NCBI RefSeq assembly: GCF_000213975.1
Contig: NZ_GL892076.1
Span: 48,914-101,682, forward strand
DNA: 52,769 nucleotides
Reading direction: 5' to 3'
From: Centipeda periodontii DSM 2778
GTDB taxonomy: Bacteria > Bacillota > Negativicutes > Selenomonadales > Selenomonadaceae
In this document: piece by piece, positions 44,460-50,959 of the stretch
Layout of the letters: each line of letters opens with the position of its first letter
How positions within the stretch are numbered: the stretch's first letter is position 1
The notes under the pieces: generated by a model
The model's input: the letters and a program-made list of their open reading frames with translations, nothing else
What the model was told of the DNA's origin: nothing
The model's database searches: none
Made by a program: the position numbers and the translations under genes

Positions 44460-44936
44460 TCAATCATCCGCAGTGCTCTTGTCTGCTTGCTGCGGTGCTA
44501 CGGGGACAAGCGCCGTGTGGATCTCTTCGAGAGACGCTTCGAGCGCGGTCAGGTATTCCGCCCGCCGAGCATCATCGTCCCATTCGGACTGCTTTCCATA
44601 GAGGAGAATGCCGTCGAGATATCGCAGAACCATATCCTCGACATACGCTCTTGCGACCTCGTTCGCCGTCACATAGGCCTCCCTCGTCTGCAGTTCGAAG
44701 GCAATGCGGTCAATGTAATGCTCACCCTCGATGAGATACCCGAGCGCGCGTAGGCGCAATCCGATCTCTCGTACAGTCACGGCATCCTTCGTACTTGCAG
44801 AACGATCTGCTGCAATTTTTTCAAAAAGTGCCCACGCCTCGTTGCAGAGCTTGCCCACAGCGTCGAGTATCCGATCGCGCGCGCGCTTCTTCTTCCAAAG
44901 TACCTCACGCACCGACGGTTTTTTTTGCGCCTCCAT
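44460..44936 (-). CDS. Uncharacterised protein upstream of mreB
   Basis: 158 residues from ATG at 44936, with GGAGG 6 nt upstream. It is mostly alpha-helical and charged, with a basic N-terminus (LWKKKRARDRILDAVGKL) and an acidic tail; no membrane segment, signal or catalytic motif is visible. I do not recognise the family. It lies directly after a consensus promoter and 30 bp before mreB, so it is the first gene of the mreB-flagellar operon. Confidence 0.75.
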   Translation of the reverse strand: MEAQKKPSVREVLWKKKRARDRILDAVGKLCNEAWALFEKIAADRSASTKDAVTVREIGLRLRALGYLIEGEHYIDRIAFELQTREAYVTANEVARAYVEDMVLRYLDGILLYGKQSEWDDDARRAEYLTALEASLEEIHTALVPVAPQQADKSTADD

Positions 44937-44979
44937 ACCCTTCCTCCCTTTTGATACACATTCCCTACTTTGTCCTTCC

Positions 44980-45008
44980 ATTATAAGATGTTCGTCCCAT
45001 ATCGTCAA
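44980..45008 (-). promoter_or_regulatory. Consensus promoter of the mreB-flagellar operon
   Basis: On the minus strand TTGACG and TATAAT are 17 bp apart, with 43 bp to the ATG at 44936. It is of housekeeping sigma-70 type, not a flagellar sigma-28 site, although the operon carries rod and ring genes. It faces away from the plus-strand promoter at 45039. Confidence 0.8.
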
Positions 45009-45038
45009 TCTATAATTATATGTACCGCTACAGACATC

Positions 45039-45068
45039 TTGCAATTCTATATCCATTCAATGTAAAAT
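45039..45068 (+). promoter_or_regulatory. Promoter of the acetyltransferase-cdd-regulator-mscS operon
   Basis: TTGCAA and TAAAAT are separated by 18 bp, 32 bp before the ATG of the acetyltransferase gene. It is divergent from the mreB-side promoter 31 bp away, so a regulator bound between could affect both. Confidence 0.6.
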
Positions 45069-45100
45069 ATAAGGAAATGATTGGAGCAAGGGAGGACATT

Positions 45101-45634
45101 ATGTCTGACATACTGAAAGAGGGACCGCGCCTCCGGCTGCGCCGCGCTGAGGCAGGGGATATCGACTATATCTGCGGCTTGCAGGAGGCAGCGGAAAACA
45201 GAGACTTCATCGTCCCGTTCTCACGCGCAGAGCACGAGACAATCGTCATGCAGGGGAAGGCGGCGATGGACATCATCGTCGAGGAGCACAGCGGAGAACG
45301 CGTCGGCTATCTCCACGTCACGGGACTGCTGCTCGACTCGAAGGAGCAGGAATGGACACACGTCATCATCGCGAAGAAGGGGCTCGGCTACGGACACGAG
45401 GCAATGCGGCTGCTCAAGGCGTGGGCGTTCGAGGACAGGGGCGCACACCGCGCCTGGCTCGACTGCAAAGACTACAACGCGCGTGCCCTGCATCTCTACG
45501 AGAGCGAGGGCATGGTGCGCGAGGCACTCATCCGCGAAACGATTCTGCATCGCGGCGTCTACGAGAATCTCGTTGTCCTCGGTATCCTTGATCGCGAATA
45601 TCGCGCGCGCAAACGCGCAGGTCTTGAATTATAA
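45101..45634 (+). CDS. GNAT-family N-acetyltransferase
   Basis: 177 residues from ATG at 45101 (GGGAGG upstream). RRAEAGDIDYICGLQ is a typical GNAT start; KKGLGYGHEAMRLLKAWAF holds the acetyl-CoA-binding G-x-G loop; NARALHLYESEGM is the C-terminal signature. It resembles RimJ/RimL-like enzymes. The substrate is unknown. It is followed 12 bp later by cdd. Confidence 0.82.
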   Translation: MSDILKEGPRLRLRRAEAGDIDYICGLQEAAENRDFIVPFSRAEHETIVMQGKAAMDIIVEEHSGERVGYLHVTGLLLDSKEQEWTHVIIAKKGLGYGHEAMRLLKAWAFEDRGAHRAWLDCKDYNARALHLYESEGMVREALIRETILHRGVYENLVVLGILDREYRARKRAGLEL

Positions 45635-45646
45635 GGAGGAAATGAC

Positions 45647-46069
45647 ATGAACGACAACGAACTCATCGAATGCGCGGCTGCGTTCCGCCGTCACGCCTAC
45701 GCGCCCTACTCGGGCTTCGCCGTCGGTGCGGCGCTCCGCGCGCGGAGCGGGAAAGTCTATGGCGGCGTCAATGTCGAGAACGCATCCTATCCCGTCGGTA
45801 TCTGTGCCGAGCGTGCGGCAATCGCCGCGGCAGTTACGGCAGGCGAACGGGAATTCGAGGCGCTCGCCGTCATCGCAGACAGCCCGGCCCCATGCGCACC
45901 CTGCGGCATGTGCCGCCAAGTGCTCGTGGAGTTTCCGATTGCGCGCATCATCCTTGCGAATACGGCGGGCGATGTGCGTGTTCTCACTCCCGCCGAACTC
46001 CTCCCGCACGCTTTTGGCGCGGCAGCACTGCCCACAAAGGAACGCGAACATGAAGATACTGATTGTTGA
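45647..46069 (+). CDS. cdd: Cytidine deaminase
   Basis: 140 residues; turns cytidine and deoxycytidine into uridine forms. Zinc ligands are C53 (in CAERAA, catalytic Glu55), C86 and C89 (in PCGMCRQ). AYAPYSGFAVGAAL is the substrate loop. Length is typical. The last 20 bp overlap the start of the response-regulator gene, so the two are translationally linked. Confidence 0.95.
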   Translation: MNDNELIECAAAFRRHAYAPYSGFAVGAALRARSGKVYGGVNVENASYPVGICAERAAIAAAVTAGEREFEALAVIADSPAPCAPCGMCRQVLVEFPIARIILANTAGDVRVLTPAELLPHAFGAAALPTKEREHEDTDC

Positions 46070-46418
46070 CGACTCGCGCCTTGTTCGCATCAAACTCAAG
46101 GCGGAGCTCTTTGACCGCGGACACACGGTCATCGAAGCGCGCGACGGCGAGGAGGCGCTGCTGCTCATTGCGGACAAGTCGCCCGACGCGGTCTTCCTCG
46201 ACATCATCCTCCCGAAGCTCGACGGCTGCTCGGTGCTGCGCCGCCTGCGTGCGGAGCATCCGAACCTCCCCGTCGTCATGCTTTCGACGGCGGCAAGCGC
46301 AGAAAACATTGCGTGCGCGAGCGAAAACGGCGCACTCATGTTCATCCAGAAGCCCTATGCCGATGACGAAATCACGGCGGCACTTACCAAGATGAGGCAG
46401 TACGTGGAGGGGCAATGA
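46050..46418 (+). CDS. Single-domain response regulator (CheY-like)
   Basis: 122 residues, one receiver domain with no output domain. Acid pocket D7/D8, phosphorylation site D51 (VFLDIILPKLDG), T80 and K101 (IQKPYA). The ATG at 46050 lies inside the end of cdd. It overlaps the CheX-like gene by 4 nt, so its phosphorylation state is probably reset by that protein. No histidine kinase is nearby. Confidence 0.92.
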   Translation: MKILIVDDSRLVRIKLKAELFDRGHTVIEARDGEEALLLIADKSPDAVFLDIILPKLDGCSVLRRLRAEHPNLPVVMLSTAASAENIACASENGALMFIQKPYADDEITAALTKMRQYVEGQ

Positions 46419-46870
46419 ACGATTTTTTCAAAGCATACGCCGACACCTTTCTCACAGGACTCGCCGACTATGCGCATGTGACCGCTGCATTTGCCGCAGG
46501 GGAAGGCAATGCCGCCTATATCACGATATCGCAGCGCCTCGATGCGAACGGCGGCCCCCTCATCGTCGCCCTCTCCGCCTCCGTGGACGCGTTCTACGCA
46601 CTTGCGAGCGGCTATAGCGGCGTCTCTCTCGACGGAATGGACGAGCTTGCCGTGGATGCGGTCGGCGAGCTCTTCAACGTCATCAACGGACATTTCTCCT
46701 CGCGTATGCGTGCGGATGGCAGTGCCGTATCCATCGTCGATCCGCCGCGTCACGATCACGGGGCGGCGAAACCTCTCGCACCCGAGCTCACCCTCCCGAT
46801 TACAAGCCCCGTCGGCACAATGTGCCTCTTTGCTGCACGGGAGGAGTTTCTTACCGCCGAGGCACACTGA
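46415..46870 (+). CDS. CheX/CheC-like phosphatase domain protein
   Basis: 151 residues. The motif GELFNVINGHF has the E85-x-x-N88 pair that attacks phosphorylated CheY in CheC/CheX proteins. Only one such motif is clear, as in CheX. The ATG overlaps the receiver gene stop (ATGA). It likely dephosphorylates the neighbouring regulator, in chemotaxis or in another pathway. Confidence 0.8.
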   Translation: MNDFFKAYADTFLTGLADYAHVTAAFAAGEGNAAYITISQRLDANGGPLIVALSASVDAFYALASGYSGVSLDGMDELAVDAVGELFNVINGHFSSRMRADGSAVSIVDPPRHDHGAAKPLAPELTLPITSPVGTMCLFAAREEFLTAEAH

Positions 46871-46892
46871 TGTATTTTGAAAGGAGTATCCC

Positions 46893-47981
46893 TTGACCAT
46901 ATTCTCTCACACACTCAACTTCAACAACCTTGTCAACCTCCTCATCGTCCCCTGCAGCATCGTTCTTGCGGCACTCACGGCGGGCATCATCGCCGACCGA
47001 CTCATCCGCCGCTACATCGGTCACCATGTCGCAGTAGAGGAAAGCACATGGAAATACGTCCTCGTCCGGTCCATGCAGGGCGTCCCCATCTTTTTCAGCT
47101 TCGTCATCGGACTCTACTGGGCGATCGATGCCGTCGAGATCTCCCCGACGCTCACCAAGCTGCTCTCGTATCTCCTCTTTACGAGCAACGTCTTCTCCAT
47201 CACGCGCGTTCTTGCACGTACGGTGGACGGTGTCGTCACCATGTACTTTGAGCGCTCGGACCGGAATCTCCCGAAGACGACGCTCCTCAACAGCATCCTC
47301 ATCGGTGTCATCTACGCCATGGGACTCCTCGTCATCCTCCAGTACTACGGCATCTCCATCGCGCCGATCCTGACGGCGGCGGGCGTCGGCGGTATGGCGG
47401 TCGCGCTCGCATTGCAGGAGACGCTTGCCAACATCTTTTCGGGGCTGCACCTCATCCTCTCCAAGCAGCTGCGCATCGGTGAGTACATCCGCCTCGGATC
47501 GGGGGAGGAGGGGCGCGTCACGGACATCACATGGCGCTTTACCACCATCATCCCGCTCGGCGCGAGCAATACCATCGTCATCCCGAACAAGACCATCGCG
47601 GGCGCGAACATCACGAATTTCAGCCGGCCCACGCTGAACATCAACGTCAGTGTTCCCGTCGGTGTCGCGTATGACAGCGACCTCGCTGCCGTCGAACGCA
47701 TCACCATCGAGACGGCAAAGGAAGTGCTTGCGCGGGTCGACAACAATCCCGACGCGAACCCGCTCGTCCTCTACACAGACTTCGGTGACTCCTCCATCAA
47801 CTTCAAGGTCATTCTGCCCTCAAGTATGTTCGACAATCAGGGCATCATCAAGCACGAGTTCATCAAGGCGCTCACCGACCGCTACCGCACCGAGGGCATT
47901 GACATCCCCTATCCCATCCGAACCGTCATACAGGAGAACGCAGATTCTGCGGAAAACGATCCACAGACCCCCGCTTCATAA
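46893..47981 (+). CDS. MscS-family mechanosensitive ion channel
   Basis: 362 residues from TTG at 46893, with AAAGGAG upstream. About four membrane segments precede the pore helix and the MscS core: GVGGMAVALALQETLANIFSGL (pore helix TM3) then IRLGSGEEGRVTDITWRFT and VIPNKTIAGANITNFSRP of the beta domain. It opens under osmotic downshift. It is the last gene of the cdd-regulator unit. Confidence 0.92.
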   Translation: MTIFSHTLNFNNLVNLLIVPCSIVLAALTAGIIADRLIRRYIGHHVAVEESTWKYVLVRSMQGVPIFFSFVIGLYWAIDAVEISPTLTKLLSYLLFTSNVFSITRVLARTVDGVVTMYFERSDRNLPKTTLLNSILIGVIYAMGLLVILQYYGISIAPILTAAGVGGMAVALALQETLANIFSGLHLILSKQLRIGEYIRLGSGEEGRVTDITWRFTTIIPLGASNTIVIPNKTIAGANITNFSRPTLNINVSVPVGVAYDSDLAAVERITIETAKEVLARVDNNPDANPLVLYTDFGDSSINFKVILPSSMFDNQGIIKHEFIKALTDRYRTEGIDIPYPIRTVIQENADSAENDPQTPAS

Positions 47982-47987
47982 CCAATG

Positions 47988-48122
47988 TTATCCACAAAAT
48001 CCACAGTTTATCCCTGGGGAAACTGTGGATAACTTTATGCCTGTCACCGAGCCCGCCATGCCTTTTCCCATCAATATTTTTGCTGAAAAACCTCCCGTTT
48101 TCCAAAAAATCCCTGTGGATAA
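47988..48122 (+). promoter_or_regulatory. Cluster of three perfect DnaA boxes
   Basis: The 9-mer TTATCCACA occurs at 47988-47996 on the plus strand and on the minus strand at 48024-48032 and 48114-48122. All three are exact consensus boxes within 135 bp in the mscS-nrd gap. The first two face each other. Control of the downstream nrd genes by DnaA, as for E. coli nrdAB, is a possible role; a replication origin is less likely without dnaA/dnaN. Confidence 0.7.
47999..48030 (+). repeat. Perfect 11-bp inverted repeat after mscS
   Basis: ATCCACAGTTT at 47999-48009 and its reverse complement at 48020-48030 surround a 10-nt loop, starting 18 bp past the mscS stop. It partly overlaps two DnaA boxes. 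It could end the mscS transcript, though only AACTTTAT follows instead of a T-run. Confidence 0.55.
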
Positions 48123-48136
48123 GTTTGTGCACAAAC
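48123..48136. promoter_or_regulatory. 14-bp perfect palindrome, possible operator
   Basis: GTTTGTGCACAAAC lies directly after the third DnaA box and two bases before the NrdR-type box. It is a likely binding site for a dimeric regulator; which one is unknown. Confidence 0.4.
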
Positions 48137-48138
48137 AA

Positions 48139-48148
48139 CTATATATAG
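48139..48148. promoter_or_regulatory. NrdR-type core box
   Basis: CTATATATAG matches the NrdR core CWATATATWG exactly and ends 8 bp before the -35 hexamer of the nrd promoter. NrdR represses ribonucleotide reductase genes. A second box at the usual spacing is not seen. Confidence 0.6.
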
Positions 48149-48156
48149 ATTTTCTA

Positions 48157-48186
48157 TTGACGAGCACCCACTAGATGTTGTATAAT
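48157..48186 (+). promoter_or_regulatory. Promoter of the nrdD-like/nrdG genes
   Basis: TTGACG and TATAAT are separated by 18 bp. The leader of about 65 nt contains a GC hairpin (48222-48240) just before the ribosome site AAAGGAG. Confidence 0.75.
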
Positions 48187-48221
48187 CCTCACGAATCGGT
48201 GAACCATCGCCGAAGCGAAAA

Positions 48222-48240
48222 ACGCGCCGGAAGGGCGCGT
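48222..48240 (+). repeat. 7-bp GC hairpin in the nrd leader
   Basis: ACGCGCC and GGCGCGT flank a 5-nt loop, 6 bp before the ribosome site of the nrdD-like gene. It could affect translation or RNA stability. Confidence 0.45.
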
Positions 48241-48259
48241 GTAAAAAGGAGAATGCAGC

Positions 48260-48544
48260 ATGATCGTCAACGATATCAATGTCACAGTAAACGGCCTCTC
48301 GGACATCACTCCGCACGAGGTTGAGAACTACATCGCCTACATCGAGGGACAGACCCATGAGAAACTGGATCGCCTCTCCATCACGGGGACGGACGACGGT
48401 CGTGTCACCCTCGGCTATGAGATGCGCCAGCCGAAGTTCGAGCGCGTCCGCCGCATCACGGGCTACCTCGTCGGCACCACGGATCGCTGGAACAACGCCA
48501 AGCAGGCCGAGGAGCATGAGCGTGTCAAGCACGGACTCCACTGA
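48260..48544 (+). CDS. Stand-alone NrdD-like glycyl-radical-tail protein
   Basis: 94 residues. From about residue 60 the chain (FERVRRITGYL, then DRWNNAKQAEEHERVKHGL) follows the C-terminal end of anaerobic ribonucleotide reductase NrdD, where RVCGYLG carries the glycyl radical in E. coli; the matching Gly here is G68. The large catalytic barrel and the four zinc-binding Cys of NrdD are missing, and residues 1-58 match nothing I know. It overlaps nrdG by 29 bp. It may be a small radical-carrying partner or spare part for a NrdD encoded elsewhere, comparable to YfiD/GrcA for pyruvate formate-lyase. This role is an inference. Confidence 0.75.
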   Translation: MIVNDINVTVNGLSDITPHEVENYIAYIEGQTHEKLDRLSITGTDDGRVTLGYEMRQPKFERVRRITGYLVGTTDRWNNAKQAEEHERVKHGLH

Positions 48545-49043
48545 GATCCACATCTCAGGGATCGCGCGGGACTCCATCGTGGATGGCGAGGGCATACGGC
48601 TGACCGTCTTTACACAGGGCTGCCCACGCCGTTGTCCCGGCTGTCATAATCCGGATACGCAGCCGCTCGTCGGCGGGCGCATGACGACGGTCGGCGCGGT
48701 GCTTGCGGAAATCGACGAGAATCCACTTCTCACAGGGCTCACCCTCAGCGGCGGTGAGCCTTTCTTACAGCCCGCCGCGCTGCTCCCGCTCGCACGCGGC
48801 GCACATGCACGCGGGCTCGATGTGTGGAGCTACACGGGCTACACGCTTGAGGAGCTGCGTGCACAGAAAAATTCTGCCGTGGATGCCCTGCTCGATGAGC
48901 TCGATGTGCTCGTTGACGGCGACTACCGCGAGGAAGAGCGTGACCTTACGCTCCACTTCCGCGGCTCGCGCAACCAGCGCGTCATCGATCTCGCCGCAAC
49001 CCGTGCAACGGGTACTCTGACACTCTTATATACGGATGAATGA
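48516..49043 (+). CDS. nrdG: Anaerobic ribonucleotide reductase activating enzyme
   Basis: 175 residues. A radical-SAM activase that makes the glycyl radical on NrdD. The FeS motif CxxxCxxC is C36, C40, C43 in TQGCPRRCPGC; LTLSGGEPFLQ is the SAM-binding GGE segment. ATG at 48516 is chosen; GTG at 48522 has better spacing from GAGGAG and may be the real start. It overlaps the small NrdD-like gene and ends in a strong terminator. No full nrdD is in the window. Confidence 0.9.
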   Translation: MSVSSTDSTEIHISGIARDSIVDGEGIRLTVFTQGCPRRCPGCHNPDTQPLVGGRMTTVGAVLAEIDENPLLTGLTLSGGEPFLQPAALLPLARGAHARGLDVWSYTGYTLEELRAQKNSAVDALLDELDVLVDGDYREEERDLTLHFRGSRNQRVIDLAATRATGTLTLLYTDE

Positions 49044-49050
49044 TGAAATT

Positions 49051-49096
49051 CCCCACACGAGCAAAACAAATTTTTCCTCGTGTGGGGTCTTTTGTT
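49051..49096 (+). terminator. Intrinsic terminator after nrdG
   Basis: A perfect 11-bp stem (CCCCACACGAG / CTCGTGTGGGG) with a 15-nt loop is followed by TCTTTTGTT, 8 bp past the nrdG stop. Confidence 0.9.
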
Positions 49097-49105
49097 AGAA
49101 AAAAG

Positions 49106-49134
49106 TTGGCAACTTATTAAAAAAATGGTATGAT
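49106..49134 (+). promoter_or_regulatory. Promoter of the small basic protein gene
   Basis: TTGGCA and TATGAT are 17 bp apart, 37 bp before the ATG at 49172, and directly after the nrdG terminator. Confidence 0.65.
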
Positions 49135-49171
49135 CCAAGCAGCAAGAAGCCATTGTTGGGAGGAATCGAAT

Positions 49172-49465
49172 ATGGCAGAAAAGACGTCACGGGCAAAAAA
49201 GGTGCAGGACACCAAGGAACTTGCACTGAACATCGATGCGACTGTCGAGATCGGTATGTTGGAGATGTCGAACACACAGGCAATACGCGTGTCCATCATC
49301 CGCTCACGCGGGCGTCGCTACACCGCCGTCACCCCCTTCTTCCGAAAGAGGGTGCAGGATCGGTGGAAGCCAAAGGCATCCGTCTGGATTCCCGTGGAGC
49401 ACACAGGTGAAATCGCCGACTTCCTCGCGCGCGCGAATAACAAAATCCACGAAAACGATGAGTAA
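49172..49465 (+). CDS. Small basic protein, weakly PC4-like
   Basis: 97 residues from ATG at 49172 (GGGAGG upstream). A Lys-rich start is followed by IRVSIIRSRGRRYTAVTPFF, then RWKPKASVWIP and a C-terminal helix. The strand-strand-WKP-helix order recalls the PC4/p15 single-strand DNA-binding fold, but the match is by eye and weak. It has its own promoter and terminator. I do not otherwise recognise it. Confidence 0.7.
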   Translation: MAEKTSRAKKVQDTKELALNIDATVEIGMLEMSNTQAIRVSIIRSRGRRYTAVTPFFRKRVQDRWKPKASVWIPVEHTGEIADFLARANNKIHENDE

Positions 49466-49470
49466 TGCAT

Positions 49471-49519
49471 GCCCCCGCGCATCGACAACAGATGTGCGGG
49501 GGCGATTTTATGCTTTTTT
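49471..49519 (+). terminator. Intrinsic terminator after the small basic protein gene
   Basis: A 13-bp stem with one mismatched (G-T type) pair, 7-nt loop, followed by GATTTTATGCTTTTTT. It starts 5 bp past the stop. Confidence 0.85.
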
Positions 49520-49520
49520 A

Positions 49521-49679
49521 GGAATCGCTGATAAAATAGACCCTCAGATTGACGTAGATTTTTTCGTCCGAACAAGGAGGCAAACCGGACGCAGAGTGGT
49601 GCTCTGTGGAGGATTTGCCTACGAAAAGTGGGCAAAAAAGATGCGCCAAGATGATGGCGCTGAATTTATCAGTGGTTCC
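49521..49679 (+). repeat. MITE-like element, copy 2
   Basis: 159 bp with imperfect terminal inverted repeats (GGAATCGCTGATAAA at the left, GGAACCACTGATAAA read inward from the right). TTA flanks both ends, as a 3-bp target duplication would. It aligns with copy 1 at 36944-37105 in reverse orientation. Together with the terminator before it and a likely promoter after it (TATAAT at 49731), it fills the 303-bp gap to the next gene. Confidence 0.85.
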
Positions 49680-49768
49680 TTAGTATAGCATTATTTCCCC
49701 ACCGCCGCAAACACTTCTTTCAAAATATTGTATAATCGTGTAAAATAGAAACGTCAGGAGGGGTTGCA

Positions 49769-50257
49769 ATGATACGACAAGCCACAGTGCAGGACATTCC
49801 CGAGATCCTGCGCATCTACGGGGCGGCGCGCGCCTTTATGCGCCGCTCGGGCAACATGACGCAGTGGAGCGGCGGCTATCCGTCGGAGGAGATCGTACGC
49901 GCGGATATCATGCACGGTGTGAGCTATGTGCTGGAAAATGATGCAGGGCATCTCCATGCCGTCTTTGCGCTCATCCCCGGCGACGATCCGACGTACGCGC
50001 ACATCGAGGGCGCATGGCGTGACGACTCCCCCTATGCCACGATTCACCGCGCCGGCAGCGACGGGACGGAGCACGGTACATTCCGCACCATTCTCGCCTT
50101 CGCACGCACACAGCATGAGCACCTGCGCGCCGACACCCACGCAGACAACATCCCCATGCAGAGCTGTCTGCAAAAGAGCGGCTTTGCTTACTGCGGCATC
50201 ATCTATCTCAAAATCGGCGACCCGCGCCGCGCCTACGAGTGGAGCAGCGGCAGCTGA
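49769..50257 (+). CDS. GNAT-family N-acetyltransferase
   Basis: 162 residues. MIRQATVQDIPEILRIYGAA is a standard GNAT start and IPMQSCLQKSGFAYCGIIYL the C-terminal signature; the acetyl-CoA loop in the middle (GTEHGTFRTILAFA) is less canonical. AGGAGG precedes the ATG. The substrate is unknown. It is followed 33 bp later by the CCG-type protein. Confidence 0.8.
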   Translation: MIRQATVQDIPEILRIYGAARAFMRRSGNMTQWSGGYPSEEIVRADIMHGVSYVLENDAGHLHAVFALIPGDDPTYAHIEGAWRDDSPYATIHRAGSDGTEHGTFRTILAFARTQHEHLRADTHADNIPMQSCLQKSGFAYCGIIYLKIGDPRRAYEWSSGS

Positions 50258-50290
50258 GCCAAGACTGTGTATTTTTAGGAGAAAACAACT

Positions 50291-50959
50291 ATGGCAACAA
50301 TCTTTTATCCGAGCTGCAAGGTTCAGGCAGACTTTCCCACCGAGAGTGCGGCGGTGCGCCGCTACCTTGAGGAGAGGCACTTTGTGCAGACGGCAGGTTG
50401 CTGCCGCCCGCATCACCCGAAGCTGACGCCGAAGGATCACGCAATCGTCCTATGCAACAACTGCGCGAACATCGTCGAGGAAAGCTCCAAGGCGGGCGCG
50501 TTCACGTACGTCTGGGAGCTGATTGATCGGGATGCGGATTTCCCCTTCCCCGACTACGGCGGCGAGCGCATGACCGTGCAGGACTGCTGGGCGGCGGTGG
50601 AGCGACGCGGGATGCAGGAGGCGATCCGTTCCCTCCTGCACAAGATGAACGTGACAATCGTCGAGCAGGAGGAGAATTTCGACAAGACCCGCTTCCACGG
50701 GCACGCCCTGCTCGCGCCCTGCTTTCCCGGCAACGCAAAGCTCATCCCGCGCCGCTACGAAAACGGCAACTCCCCCATGTTCACCCCCATGACGGAGGAG
50801 GAACAGCACGCCTACTTTCAGAGGCACGCACAGAAGCTGCCGACAGAGAAGGCAGTCTGCTCGTGCAAATACTGCCGCGACGGCATCGACGCGTGCGGCA
50901 AGACAGGCGTCCACATCCTCCAGTTACTCTTTCCGACAAAAACAGGAGCATCCATATGA
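50291..50959 (+). CDS. Cysteine-rich CCG-type (HdrB-like) protein
   Basis: 222 residues. C9 (YPSC), C37-C38 (GCC) and C55/C58 (CNNC) follow the CCG pattern of heterodisulfide reductase subunit B and related proteins, which bind FeS clusters; a second set (APCFPGN, then CSCKYC) lies toward the C-terminus. It may handle thiols or electrons, but no partner subunit (HdrA/C, GlcF) is next to it. The stop overlaps the next gene by 4 nt. Confidence 0.65.
   Translation: MATIFYPSCKVQADFPTESAAVRRYLEERHFVQTAGCCRPHHPKLTPKDHAIVLCNNCANIVEESSKAGAFTYVWELIDRDADFPFPDYGGERMTVQDCWAAVERRGMQEAIRSLLHKMNVTIVEQEENFDKTRFHGHALLAPCFPGNAKLIPRRYENGNSPMFTPMTEEEQHAYFQRHAQKLPTEKAVCSCKYCRDGIDACGKTGVHILQLLFPTKTGASI

Noticed and set aside
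48123-48136. Rex binding site
   Set aside because: The half-sites TTGTG/CACAA are directly joined, while Rex sites need about 8 bp between them.
47982-48186. Replication origin
   Set aside because: Three DnaA boxes are present, but dnaA, dnaN and a clear AT-rich unwinding region are absent and the neighbours are nrd genes.
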